The notes: a model not told the origin generated them from the letters alone. DNA of 33,077 bases from CAYLRU01 sp964386565 (GCA_964386565.1 CAYLRU010000031.1:1-33077); one strand, 5' to 3'; numbered from the stretch's first letter, positions 16,190 to 23,871 are shown. Made by a program: numbers and translations.

Positions 16190-16396
16190 ATGAAAAAGCA
16201 AGGGATATTCCGGCAAATCCTGTTTCCCATACTTCTCATTCTCATTGTTATGGTGTTTTCTTCCCATTTGTATGATTATTCCCGAACAATCAAAAATCCT
16301 TTTTGGTATACCCTCGTTGTCCATACTTCTGCAACGCTGATGTTTCTGACAACCTGGATGGGACTCTTTCTGCGCCGGGTGAAAAACACAATCTGA
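16190..16396 (+). CDS. Small two-segment membrane protein at the contig edge
   Basis: The 68-residue product starts MKKQGIFRQI and has two hydrophobic stretches, about residues 10-25 (LFPILLILIVMVFSSH) and 39-58 (TLVVHTSATLMFLTTWMGLF), ending in RRVKNTI. I do not recognise a family. The ATG at 16190 is more sensible than the upstream ATG at 16106, which would add a polar Cys/His-rich segment before the membrane part. Its stop codon lies one base before the run of N, so anything that follows it is unknown. Confidence 0.6.
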   Translation: MKKQGIFRQILFPILLILIVMVFSSHLYDYSRTIKNPFWYTLVVHTSATLMFLTTWMGLFLRRVKNTI

Positions 16397-16397
16397 T

Positions 16398-16497
16398 NNN
16401 NNNNNNNNNNNNNNNNNNNNNNNNNNNNNNNNNNNNNNNNNNNNNNNNNNNNNNNNNNNNNNNNNNNNNNNNNNNNNNNNNNNNNNNNNNNNNNNNN
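16398..16497. other. Assembly gap (100 N)
   Basis: Exactly 100 N, the conventional placeholder for a gap of unknown size between contigs. Reading frames that appear to run through it are artefacts, and distance or even adjacency across it should not be assumed. Confidence 0.98.
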
Positions 16498-16550
16498 TAA
16501 ACGTGGATGATGCGTTTTGTATAATAACCGCTAAATGAAAGGAGAAAAAA

Positions 16551-17471
16551 ATGGGACTGTTTGATGGAAAAGTTGCGATTGTAACAGGCGCCGGCAGAGG
16601 CGTGGGCAGGGCAGAGGCCATGTTGCTGGCCAAGGAAGGGGCCAAGGTCGTGGTCAACGATCTGGGCGGAACCGCTGACGGTAAAGGCTCGGATGCCAGT
16701 ATTGCCGATGTGGTGGTCAAGGAAATAAAGGAGGCCGGCGGCGTAGCCGTGGCAGATTATTCCGACATCAGCGTCCTTGACGGCGTGGACACCATGATGT
16801 GGACCGCACTGTCCAAATTCGGCAAACTGGATATTCTCATCAACAATGCCGGTATCTTGAGGGACAGGACCCTTTTGAACATGCCCGAGGCCGACTGGGA
16901 CATTGTCATGCGGGTTCATGCCAAGGGAACCTATCTGTGTACCCGGGCCGGGGCCAGGATCATGAGAACCCAGGGAAACGGCGGGGTCATTATCAACACC
17001 ACGTCGGTTTCCGGTTTATGCGGCAATTTCGGGCAAAGCAATTACGGCGCCGCCAAACTGGCCATCTACGGCATTACAAAAATCTCGGCCATGGAACTGG
17101 CCAGGTACGGCATCCGGGTCAACTGCGTCAGTCCCAGCGGATTCACGCGACTTGTCGCCACTATTCCGGGGGTTGAAAGCCGGGCCAAGGAAGGAGAGAA
17201 AATGGAAGACATCAGTTCGGTGATTCCAACAGCCAGACTGGCCATCTACCTGGCTTCGGATCTGGCCAAGGATTTAACCGGACGGGTAATGGCCAGCCAC
17301 GGAGGCATAAAGGGAAACAAGATCACCGAATTTAAAATGGCGGTCTCCGAAGGCATGGAAAAAGACGGCGGCATGTTTACCATTGATGAAATCTCTCAAA
17401 ATATCGATAAGATTTTAAGCCCGCTGCCCGATCTTCCCATGACCGCCGGGGCGTATGTGCCAAAGGAATGA
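16551..17471 (+). CDS. Short-chain dehydrogenase (MFE-2-like hydroxyacyl-CoA dehydrogenase type)
   Basis: The 306-residue protein is a classical SDR with the cofactor motif TGAGRGVG at residues 12-19, NNAG at 98-101, the catalytic Ser in INTTSVSG (about 152-154) and YGAAK with Y165 and K169. The opening DGKVAIVTGAGRGVGRAEAMLLAKEGAKVVVND, with the insertion GGTADGKG, is characteristic of the peroxisomal multifunctional enzyme type 2 (hydroxyacyl-CoA dehydrogenase) group. It probably reduces or oxidises an acyl-CoA intermediate with NAD(P). AAAGGAG precedes the ATG, and a TATAAT sits at 16520-16525 just after the gap. The convergent CoA-transferase genes fit a fatty or aromatic acid degradation context. 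Substrate is not readable. Confidence 0.88.
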   Translation: MGLFDGKVAIVTGAGRGVGRAEAMLLAKEGAKVVVNDLGGTADGKGSDASIADVVVKEIKEAGGVAVADYSDISVLDGVDTMMWTALSKFGKLDILINNAGILRDRTLLNMPEADWDIVMRVHAKGTYLCTRAGARIMRTQGNGGVIINTTSVSGLCGNFGQSNYGAAKLAIYGITKISAMELARYGIRVNCVSPSGFTRLVATIPGVESRAKEGEKMEDISSVIPTARLAIYLASDLAKDLTGRVMASHGGIKGNKITEFKMAVSEGMEKDGGMFTIDEISQNIDKILSPLPDLPMTAGAYVPKE

Positions 17472-17596
17472 TGACAGGGTGCCAGGAGATCAAGGATGTG
17501 GGTGAAAGCAACCGGAATTGATCGGGAAAGAGGCCGGTTTTCTGCGGATGTAACATCCCCCTGACCTGGTGGTATCATCGGTTGCAAATCAGGGAA

Positions 17597-17631
17597 CAGG
17601 TCCTGAGCAACCGTCGTTTGTTCAGGACCTG
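17597..17631. terminator. 14-bp hairpin between convergent genes
   Basis: CAGGTCCTGAGCAA (17597-17610) pairs with TTGTTCAGGACCTG (17618-17631) over 14 bp with one G-U pair and a 7-base loop. It lies between the SDR stop and the CoA-transferase stop. There is no T run on either side, so it may work with Rho or protect 3' ends rather than act as a classical intrinsic terminator. Confidence 0.65.
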
Positions 17632-17666
17632 CCTGATATCGGGTATTGGATATGAATCCGGACGGT

Positions 17667-18335
17667 TTACTCCAGGTCCATTTCCTTTAAGTCTTCAGCA
17701 ATTATCAATTCGGGTTCGGTGACGGCCCGGACGTCATCGACGGTCCATCCCGGGGCCGTCTCCTTAAGAACCAGCCCCCTATCGGAGACCTCGATAACCG
17801 CCACATCGGTGATGATCATATTCACGCAATTTTTGGCGGTCAGGGGATAGGTGCATTCCTTTACAATCTTGGGTTTGCCGTTCTTGTCGATATGCTCAAG
17901 GGCCACGATCACATTTTTAGCCCCCACGGCCAGATCCATTCCACCGCCGATGGTACCACCCAAGGCACCGCCACCGGTATTCCAATTGGCCAGGTCTCCG
18001 GTCTCCGACACCTGCAGACCGCCGAGAATGGTGGTCAACCGGCCGCTTCTGATCATGGCAAAGGATGTGATCAGGTCAAACAAGGCCATGCCCGGGGCCG
18101 GGCGCCAATACTTTCCGCCGGCATCTACATAGTGATGATCCACTTCATCGATTTCATCTTCCCGGATCAACGCGCCGTAGCCCAGTGCGCCATTCTCGGT
18201 TTGAAAAAGAACCCCGTCGGGAATATAATGCGCACAAAGATTGGGAATGCCGATTCCAAGATTGACGCAATCCCCCTCTTTCAACTCTTTAGCCGCTCTC
18301 ATGGCAATGACTTCTCTGTCAAGTCTTTCTTTCAT
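17667..18335 (-). CDS. Class I CoA-transferase, subunit B
   Basis: The 222-residue protein is the beta subunit of a 3-oxoacid/acetate-type CoA-transferase. The conserved glycine loop is seen as VNLGIGIPNL, and TENGALGYG contains the Glu (residue 47) that in family I enzymes forms the glutamyl-CoA intermediate. GGALGGTIGGGMDLA and the C-terminal GLVLKETAPG also match the family. The frame extends to an ATG at 18365, but GGAGG 8 bases before the ATG at 18335 favours MKERLDREVI as the start. It would pair with the A subunit to activate a carboxylic acid to its CoA ester. Copy B of the repeated element sits between the two subunit genes. Confidence 0.92.
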   Translation of the reverse strand: MKERLDREVIAMRAAKELKEGDCVNLGIGIPNLCAHYIPDGVLFQTENGALGYGALIREDEIDEVDHHYVDAGGKYWRPAPGMALFDLITSFAMIRSGRLTTILGGLQVSETGDLANWNTGGGALGGTIGGGMDLAVGAKNVIVALEHIDKNGKPKIVKECTYPLTAKNCVNMIITDVAVIEVSDRGLVLKETAPGWTVDDVRAVTEPELIIAEDLKEMDLE

Positions 18336-18381
18336 TTCTGTGACCTCCATATATTTTGCTCCCATGGGATTGCTATACAGT

Positions 18382-18507
18382 ATCCATCCATAGACGGCAT
18401 CTTTTGGCCCGCAACTGCATTTTCGCTCTTTTGAAATCCTCGAAACAGCCCCCTATTCCCCGGGTTCCAAAATCGCTCAAGCCCTGCTCTGAACCAAAAT
18501 CCGCCAT
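18382..18507 (-). repeat. Copy B of the two-copy ~125-nt noncoding element
   Basis: Read on the minus strand this stretch begins 13 bases after the CoA-transferase A stop and ends 46 bases before the B start. It matches 264-388 at about 78% (hand count) with one single-base indel. Candidate conserved pairings include TTTC/GAAA across an AAAAGAGC loop, GGC/GCC across CAAAAGNT, and GGTT/AACC; their significance is untested. A 44-codon frame from the ATG at 18507 is open here but its counterpart is closed in copy A. The A and B subunit genes of such transferases normally abut or overlap, so this insertion explains the 185-base separation. Confidence 0.8.
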
Positions 18508-18520
18508 TTCTTGATAAACA

Positions 18521-19291
18521 CTATCTGAACAGCAATTGCCGCACCATCTCGTTTTCACCCAGCTTTACAATCATTTCTTTTGCCCGTTCATTGCTGCCCA
18601 GCCCGCCCTCGGGGACTTTCACGATACGATCGACAAAAATGCTCGGGGTAATGACATGTTCCGGATCAATTTCCCCGATCTCAACGATTTCATCCACTTC
18701 TGCAACGGTCTTTTTCGCTGCCATTGCCATCACCGGCTGATCCGCCCGGTAAACCCCCCGGTAAACCAAATTGCCGTACGTGTCTGCCTTGTGCGCCCGG
18801 ATAAATGCATAATCCGGCCTTATGGGCATCTCCAGGATATATTCTTTTCCGTCAATTACACGCTTTTCTTTTCCCTCCTCCAGTATGGTTCCCACACCCA
18901 CCGGGTTATAAATACCGCCGAGTCCCGCGGCACCGGCATAAAGCCGGGAAGCAAGGGTGCCGTGGCTGGTGAGTTCCACTTCGAGCCCTTTATCCACATA
19001 CTCTTTCACAAAAGCGCCGGCCCCCAGATGCTGCAGCCCCACCACCGGGGTGATGATCTTTTTAAGCTGGGGCAACAGATGCGTTAAATTCACCACCTCC
19101 TCCTCGGTAAAGAAAACCAAAGGAATAAAATTATGGGTAATCAGTGTCAGGTCTTTTACGCCTTTTCTTTTTACGGCCGCTATAAGATTCTGGGGCATTG
19201 CCGTGGTTCCCCAGCACTCAACGGCAATGGATGCCCCGTCCTCAATATCGGCCACGGCATCGTCAAAACTGTTAAAGATTTTATTTTTCAT
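18521..19291 (-). CDS. Class I CoA-transferase, subunit A
   Basis: The 256-residue protein is the alpha subunit of a family I CoA-transferase. Signatures include the N-terminal DGASIAVECWGTTAMPQNLI, corresponding to the usual DG-x-x-x-x-x-GF-x-x-x-x-x-P-x-x-L pattern, and GLGGIYNPVGVGTILEEG (about residues 123-140), which forms the CoA-binding region. IRPDYAFIRAHKADTYGNLVYRG is the standard C-terminal core. GGGAGG precedes the ATG. It is transcribed first and should form a heterodimer or heterotetramer with the downstream B subunit. Which acid is activated (acetate, 3-oxoacid, glutaconate) is not decided by the sequence alone. Confidence 0.93.
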   Translation of the reverse strand: MKNKIFNSFDDAVADIEDGASIAVECWGTTAMPQNLIAAVKRKGVKDLTLITHNFIPLVFFTEEEVVNLTHLLPQLKKIITPVVGLQHLGAGAFVKEYVDKGLEVELTSHGTLASRLYAGAAGLGGIYNPVGVGTILEEGKEKRVIDGKEYILEMPIRPDYAFIRAHKADTYGNLVYRGVYRADQPVMAMAAKKTVAEVDEIVEIGEIDPEHVITPSIFVDRIVKVPEGGLGSNERAKEMIVKLGENEMVRQLLFR

Positions 19292-19479
19292 AGGACCTCC
19301 CTGGGTTTAAACTGAGGGTTGAATGCCAAAATCAGAAATTACAGTTTATGGCAAAATGCAACGGCAATGTCAAATATTATATCCATGGGCCTTCAGCATC
19401 AAAGCCAGTTGAATTTGTCCGGCACCAGAAGACTTGTAAAAATATCCCGCTTGTATTATCCTGTTTATAATAAGCTTTT

Positions 19480-19508
19480 GATGAATTCATGAAAAGCCGA
19501 ATTCACCT
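19480..19508 (+). repeat. Dispersed GATGAATTC palindrome, copy 2
   Basis: GATGAATTC, AT, GAAAAGCCG, then AATTCACC. It lies between the CoA-transferase A start and the methyltransferase start, in a 288-base interval with no gene. Compare 13452-13480 and 27094-27121. Confidence 0.7.
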
Positions 19509-19579
19509 GGTGTTAAGATTAAAAGTTTGGTAAAAATAGAAGATGTGATCTTTCATCCTCTTAAACAGGAGCTGCCATC

Positions 19580-20134
19580 ATGCAGCGTACCGTTTGCCCT
19601 TCTTGGATGGGGTATTTTCTGTTAAACCCGTTAAGAAAAATTTTTGAGAACCCGGACAAACTGCTGGGCCGATTTGTCCGGGACGGCATGGTCATTCTGG
19701 AGCCGGGATGCGGCATGGGGTATTTCACCCTTCCCCTGGCACGCATGACAGGTCCTTCCGGCAGGATCATTGCAACGGATATCCAGGAAAAAATGATTTC
19801 CGCACTGCGGAAAAGGGCGCAAAAAGCGGGACTTTTGAACCGGTTGGATCTTCGCGTCATAAAGCCCGACAATATGGAATTGGAAGACTTGTACGCCACT
19901 GTCGATCTTGTGATTGCCATCCATGTGGTTCACGAAGTCCCTGACCAGAACCTTTTTTTCCGGGAAATGGTTAAAGTCTTAAAACCCGGCGGCAAACTGT
20001 TCATGGTGGAGCCGAAAGGTCATGTGACCCGGCAGAATTTTGAACGCTCTGTCGCCGTTGCCCGAGAATCCGGTCTTCAGGCCGATCCCTTGTTCAATCT
20101 TCTGAAAGAGCGCCGGGTATTAATGCAAAAATAA
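19580..20134 (+). CDS. Class I SAM-dependent methyltransferase
   Basis: The 184-residue protein has the SAM motif ILEPGCGMGYF at residues 39-49, the acidic second loop GRIIATDIQEKMI, VDLVIAIHVVHEVPD as motif IV and KVLKPGGKLFMVEPKGH as motif V. This pattern is the ubiE/menaquinone-type methyltransferase fold (Methyltransf_11/31). The N-terminal CPSWMGYFLLNPLRKIFENP is shared with small methyltransferases annotated without substrate in anaerobes. AGGA lies before the ATG. The PAS gene follows after 51 bases on the same strand. The substrate is unknown: small molecules including metal(loid)s are possible. Confidence 0.85.
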   Translation: MQRTVCPSWMGYFLLNPLRKIFENPDKLLGRFVRDGMVILEPGCGMGYFTLPLARMTGPSGRIIATDIQEKMISALRKRAQKAGLLNRLDLRVIKPDNMELEDLYATVDLVIAIHVVHEVPDQNLFFREMVKVLKPGGKLFMVEPKGHVTRQNFERSVAVARESGLQADPLFNLLKERRVLMQK

Positions 20135-20185
20135 TTTTCTCATTTTTCAAACACCAAACCATATGAATTGGAAGGAAACCATTAA

Positions 20186-20632
20186 ATGGAAAAACGACTT
20201 GTCGATCGATTAAGCAAGGACCAGGTTGAGGCCATTTTTGATGCTTTGCCTGTTGAATTTATTTTTGTCGATGAAAATGATCGTCTCCAGTACTACAACA
20301 AGGAGGAAACGCGGTCCAGGAAAGGGCCCGAGGACATTCTGGGAAAGAACATCAGAAACTGCCATCAACCGGGAAGCCTGCCCAGGACAAATAAAATGCT
20401 CGACGACTTTAAAAACGGTGTAAAAGACGAAGATGAATTCTGGATCGAAGGCATGGGCACAAAACTGCTCAATCGGTTTTTGGCCGTCCGCGACAAATCC
20501 GGCAAATACATGGGATGCATCGAGTATCTTCTGGATTTTACCGCCATGGAACAATTGGCAGAGGAGAAAAAAGAGGCCCACCGGTTTGTCCCCAAATCCG
20601 GGAGCCCGGAAAAAATAGACGACGTCCATTAA
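20186..20632 (+). CDS. Single PAS-domain protein
   Basis: The 148-residue protein is almost entirely one PAS domain. It starts with IFDALPVEFIFVDENDRLQYYNKEE, then GKNIRNCHQPGS at about residues 53-64 with a conserved His at 60, and a final FLAVRDKSGKYMGCIEYLLDFT at about 114-135. This is the form seen at the end of DUF438 proteins and in hemerythrin-associated PAS proteins, where the CHxPxS segment is conserved. No kinase, cyclase or DNA-binding output domain follows, so it probably acts by protein contact. GGAAGGAAA precedes the ATG. A redox or ligand-sensing role, next to the dsr operon, is an inference. Confidence 0.82.
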   Translation: MEKRLVDRLSKDQVEAIFDALPVEFIFVDENDRLQYYNKEETRSRKGPEDILGKNIRNCHQPGSLPRTNKMLDDFKNGVKDEDEFWIEGMGTKLLNRFLAVRDKSGKYMGCIEYLLDFTAMEQLAEEKKEAHRFVPKSGSPEKIDDVH

Positions 20633-20807
20633 AACGAAAAACAATTGCACGGACCGCCCAGGGTAACGATTTCGACCCGCCTGAACACGTCCGGCCGTTG
20701 TGTTCCGCCCGGAAAGGTCCCGTGCTTGATTCAGTTAAAAATACGATGGTTTCGTGTTTTTTTCTCCGCCCCGCTCAATTCAAGCATCATGAATTCCTGC
20801 TTTTTTA

Positions 20808-20836
20808 TTGACAAGATATAATAATCATTTTATATC
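20808..20836 (+). promoter_or_regulatory. Distal promoter candidate for dsrA
   Basis: TTGACA (20808-20813) and TATATC (20831-20836) are separated by 17 bases in an AT-rich region upstream of the sulfite reductase operon. Confidence 0.5.
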
Positions 20837-20871
20837 TAAATTTTTATGTATTTTGTGCAATACGCATAAAG

Positions 20872-20900
20872 TTGACAATTTCATATCAAAATCAGATATT
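20872..20900 (+). promoter_or_regulatory. Proximal promoter candidate for dsrA
   Basis: TTGACA (20872-20877) and GATATT (20895-20900, 4 of 6) are separated by 17 bases. With the distal candidate it would make a tandem promoter array, 64 bases apart, as expected for an abundantly expressed operon. The transcript would carry a leader of about 115 bases. Confidence 0.5.
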
Positions 20901-20914
20901 CATAATAAAACAAA

Positions 20915-20998
20915 ATGGATATGCCGAGAGGAGGTGAATTACAACCCCAAAGGATGTTAATGCTAAATTGTACGATGTGTTTTAGGCAAAACAGTTAA
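20915..20998 (+). other. dsrA leader: 27-codon frame and orphan Shine-Dalgarno
   Basis: A 27-codon frame starts at ATG 20915 and ends 24 bases before dsrA; its last part reads LNCTMCFRQNS with a CxxC pair. Inside it is a very strong Shine-Dalgarno (AGGAGGTGA, 20929-20937) with no ATG, GTG or TTG at a usable distance downstream. The ATG at 20954 is about 16 bases away. It may be a leader peptide, or an RNA site sequestering ribosomes. I do not claim translation. Confidence 0.3.
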
Positions 20999-21022
20999 TA
21001 CTAACGAATATGGAGGTAAAAT

Positions 21023-22339
21023 ATGGCAAAGCATGACACCCCTTTGTTGGACCAGCTTGAGTCTGGCCCATGGCCTAGTTTCGTATCGGACTTGAAACAA
21101 CAGGCCGAAGTAAGGGCGAAAAATGAAGAAAACATTGAATTTCAAATTCCTGCCGACGTAGTGGAAGATCTTTTGGGCATTCTCGAACTGTCATATGAAG
21201 ACGGCACCACTCACTGGAAACACGGGGGAATCGTGGGTGTGTTCGGTTACGGCGGCGGCGTTATCGGCCGTTACTGCGACCAGCCCGAGCGCTTCCCGGG
21301 TGTGGCCCATTTCCATACCATGCGGGTCGCCCAACCCGGCGGAAAATACTATACCGCTGATTACTTAAGAAAACTTTGTGATTTGTGGGATTTCAGAGGC
21401 AGCGGCATTACCAATATGCACGGGTCCACCGGTGACATCATTTTTCTCGGAACGACCACGCCCCAGCTGGAAGAAATTTTTTATGAACTGACCCATAAAT
21501 TCGATCAGGACCTGGGTGGGTCAGGATCAAACTTGAGAACCCCGGCGGACTGCATTGGTGCATCACGGTGCGAATATGCGTGTTACGATACCCAGGACCT
21601 CTGCTACGACCTGACACAGGAATACCAGGACGAACTCCATCGTCCGGCCTTCCCGTACAAGTTCAAGTTCAAGTTTGACGGCTGCCCCAACTGCTGCGTG
21701 GCCTCCATTGCGCGTGCCGACTTATCCTTTATCGGAACCTGGAGAGACGAAATCCGAATCGACCAGGAAGCGGTTCAGGCCTATATCGGCGGCGAACTGG
21801 TCCCCAATGCCGGCGCCCATTCCGGCCGCGACTGGGGCCCCTTTGACATCCAGAAAGAAGTCATCGGCCTTTGCCCCACCGAATGCATGGCCATGGTAGA
21901 CGGAAAACTGGTCATCAACAATAAAGAGTGTACCCGCTGCATGCACTGCATCAATGTCATGCCCAGGGCCCTGAGAATCGGAAATGACCGTGGTGTCTCC
22001 ATTTTTGCCGGCGCCAAGGCCCCGATCCTGGACGGCGCCCAAATGGGCTCTTTGATTGTCCCGTTTATGAAGGTTGAAGAACCTTACACGGAAATCAAGG
22101 AGAACGTTATTGAACCCATCTGGGATTGGTGGATGGAAGAAGGCAAAAACCGCGAGCGCCTCGGCGAACTCATGAAACGACAGGGTTTCCAGAAGCTGAT
22201 CGAGGTCCTGGGCGTGGATCCGGTTCCGCAGATGGTTCAGGAGCCGCGTCACAATCCTTACATTTTCTGGAAGGAAGACGAGGTTGAAGGCGGTTGGGAT
22301 CGCGACATCAACGAATTCAGAAAACACCATCAGAGATAG
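21023..22339 (+). CDS. dsrA: Dissimilatory sulfite reductase subunit alpha
   Basis: DsrA with DsrB forms the alpha2beta2 enzyme that reduces sulfite in the last step of sulfate respiration, in the cytoplasm. The 438-residue protein is full-length. The siroheme-[4Fe-4S] ligands are C177 and C183 (CIGASRC) and C221 with C225 (CPNCC). The inserted ferredoxin domain has C284, C288 and C303/C306/C309 (CTRCMHCINVMPRALR). The KFDGCPNCCVASIARAD block is highly typical of the reductive bacterial-type enzyme. TGGAGG precedes the start, and dsrB follows after 13 bases. Regulation appears in the tandem promoter candidates upstream. Confidence 0.98.
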   Translation: MAKHDTPLLDQLESGPWPSFVSDLKQQAEVRAKNEENIEFQIPADVVEDLLGILELSYEDGTTHWKHGGIVGVFGYGGGVIGRYCDQPERFPGVAHFHTMRVAQPGGKYYTADYLRKLCDLWDFRGSGITNMHGSTGDIIFLGTTTPQLEEIFYELTHKFDQDLGGSGSNLRTPADCIGASRCEYACYDTQDLCYDLTQEYQDELHRPAFPYKFKFKFDGCPNCCVASIARADLSFIGTWRDEIRIDQEAVQAYIGGELVPNAGAHSGRDWGPFDIQKEVIGLCPTECMAMVDGKLVINNKECTRCMHCINVMPRALRIGNDRGVSIFAGAKAPILDGAQMGSLIVPFMKVEEPYTEIKENVIEPIWDWWMEEGKNRERLGELMKRQGFQKLIEVLGVDPVPQMVQEPRHNPYIFWKEDEVEGGWDRDINEFRKHHQR

Positions 22340-22352
22340 GAGGGGAATAATC

Positions 22353-23498
22353 ATGGCATTTATTTCATCAGGTTATAATCCGGACAAACCCATGGAAAAC
22401 CGGATCACCGATATCGGCCCGAAAAAATACGACGAATTTTACCCTCCGGTCATCGCCAAAAACAAGGGTAAATGGTTGTATCATGAATACCTGAAACCCG
22501 GCGTGCTGGTTCACGTCTCGGAAACCGGCGACGAAGTGTATACGGTCCGCTGCGGCGGCGCTCGCATCATGAGCACCACCCACATTCGCGAAATCTGCGA
22601 AATCGCGGAAAAACATTGCGATGGGTACGTCCGATTCACCACCCGTAACAATATCGAATTCATGGTCGACAGCAAGGACAAGGTCGATCCCCTGGTTCAG
22701 GATCTGGAAAGCCGAAAGTTTGCCGGCGGCAGTTTCAAGTTTCCCGTGGGCGGAACCGGCGCGGGAATTTCCAATATCGTACACACCCAGGGCTGGATTC
22801 ACTGCCATACCCCGGCAACGGATGCGTCGGGTACGGTAAAAGCAACCCTGGACGTGTTGTTCGACGATTTCAAAAACCACCGAATGCCGGCCCACGTTCG
22901 TGTGTCCATGGCCTGCTGCCTGAACATGTGCGGCGCGGTGCATTGCTCGGATATCGCCATTCTGGGGTACCACCGAAAACCGCCCATGCTGGACCATGAA
23001 TACTTAGACAAGATGTGCGAGATCCCGCTGGCCATTGCCGCCTGTCCCACGGCTGCCATCAAACCGGCCAAGGTCAAGGTCGGCGACAAAGAGTTAAAAA
23101 GCGTGGCGGTGAACAACGACCGGTGCATGTTCTGCGGTAACTGTTACACCATGTGCCCCTCCATGCCCCTTGCGGACAAGGAAGGCGACGGCATCGTACT
23201 GATGGTGGGTGGAAAAGTATCCAACCGGATCAGCGCTCCCAAGTTTTCAAAAGTCGTTGTGGCCTTTATTCCCAATGAAGCACCACGCTGGCCGACCATG
23301 ACCGACAGCATCAAGCGGATCGTGGAAGCTTATGCCAAGGACGCCAAAAAATACGAGCGTTTAGGGGAATGGGCGGAAAGAATCGGATGGGAAAGATTCT
23401 TCGACAAATGCGAACTGGAATTCACCCATCATCTGATTGATGATTTCCGTGATCCTGCTTACTATACATGGCGCCAGACATCACAGTTTAAATTCTAA
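22353..23498 (+). CDS. dsrB: Dissimilatory sulfite reductase subunit beta
   Basis: The 381-residue protein has the normal length for DsrB and shows TQGWIHCHTPATDASG at residues 145-160 and ACCLNMCGAVHCSDIA at 187-202, with C151, C188, C189 and C193 as the cysteines of the siroheme-cluster site. The ferredoxin part has C231 and C258/C261/C264/C268 (CMFCGNCYTMCPSMPL). DsrB binds the catalytic siroheme with DsrA and provides the DsrC docking face. The frame is open upstream to 22284, but AGGAGGGG just before the ATG at 22353 and the family N-terminus MAFISSGYNP fix the start. An intercistronic hairpin follows. Confidence 0.98.
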   Translation: MAFISSGYNPDKPMENRITDIGPKKYDEFYPPVIAKNKGKWLYHEYLKPGVLVHVSETGDEVYTVRCGGARIMSTTHIREICEIAEKHCDGYVRFTTRNNIEFMVDSKDKVDPLVQDLESRKFAGGSFKFPVGGTGAGISNIVHTQGWIHCHTPATDASGTVKATLDVLFDDFKNHRMPAHVRVSMACCLNMCGAVHCSDIAILGYHRKPPMLDHEYLDKMCEIPLAIAACPTAAIKPAKVKVGDKELKSVAVNNDRCMFCGNCYTMCPSMPLADKEGDGIVLMVGGKVSNRISAPKFSKVVVAFIPNEAPRWPTMTDSIKRIVEAYAKDAKKYERLGEWAERIGWERFFDKCELEFTHHLIDDFRDPAYYTWRQTSQFKF

Positions 23499-23515
23499 AC
23501 CCAAATTAACCGGCA

Positions 23516-23543
23516 TCAAGGGACGTCAAACGGCGTCCCTTGA
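23516..23543 (+). promoter_or_regulatory. Intercistronic dsrB-dsrD hairpin
   Basis: TCAAGGGACG (23516-23525) and CGTCCCTTGA (23534-23543) form a perfect 10-bp stem with an 8-base loop between dsrB and dsrD. No T run follows, so an RNA-processing or 3'-stabilising element that separates expression of dsrAB and dsrD is more likely than a full terminator. Confidence 0.7.
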
Positions 23544-23567
23544 GCTATTGAAAAAAAGGGGCGCAAT

Positions 23568-23807
23568 ATGGACTACGAAGAGGCAAAAGAAAAGATCGTT
23601 ACCGAACTGACGAAGAAGTTAAAATCAAAATCAAAATTCTACTTTAACGATTTGTCAAAAATTCTTAATGCAAAGCCCAGGGATGCAAAAAAAGTCGTAA
23701 ATAAAATGGTCCAGGAGGGCTTGCTGGAATACTGGTCAAGCGGAAGTACTTCCATGTACGGACTTCCCGGCACCGGTAAGCAGGCCGCGGCTGAGCACGA
23801 AGATTAA
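23568..23807 (+). CDS. dsrD: DsrD, allosteric activator of sulfite reductase
   Basis: The 79-residue protein matches DsrD: MDYEEAKEKIVTELTKKLKSKSKFYFNDLSKIL, then RDAKKVVNKMVQEGLLEYWSSGSTSMYGL, a winged-helix fold. DsrD was long thought to bind DNA; later work shows that it activates DsrAB. It is found mainly in reducing sulfate/sulfite metabolisers, which supports a reductive lifestyle here. GGGGCG precedes the start, and an upstream hairpin separates it from dsrB. The tail rich in A, E and H is poorly conserved. Confidence 0.95.
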   Translation: MDYEEAKEKIVTELTKKLKSKSKFYFNDLSKILNAKPRDAKKVVNKMVQEGLLEYWSSGSTSMYGLPGTGKQAAAEHED

Positions 23808-23871
23808 TTCATGAAAATCTAAAGGGCCGCTTGTTTCTGAAAGGTTCCTCTTACGCGTTGCCGGAGCGAAC

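Noticed and set aside
16091..16919. Frames spanning the N gap on both strands
   Set aside because: Apparent continuity through 100 undefined bases is an artefact, and they oppose clearly coding genes.
18382..18507. 44-codon frame within copy B as a small gene
   Set aside because: The homologous frame in copy A has a stop and no start, and substitutions between copies show no synonymous bias.
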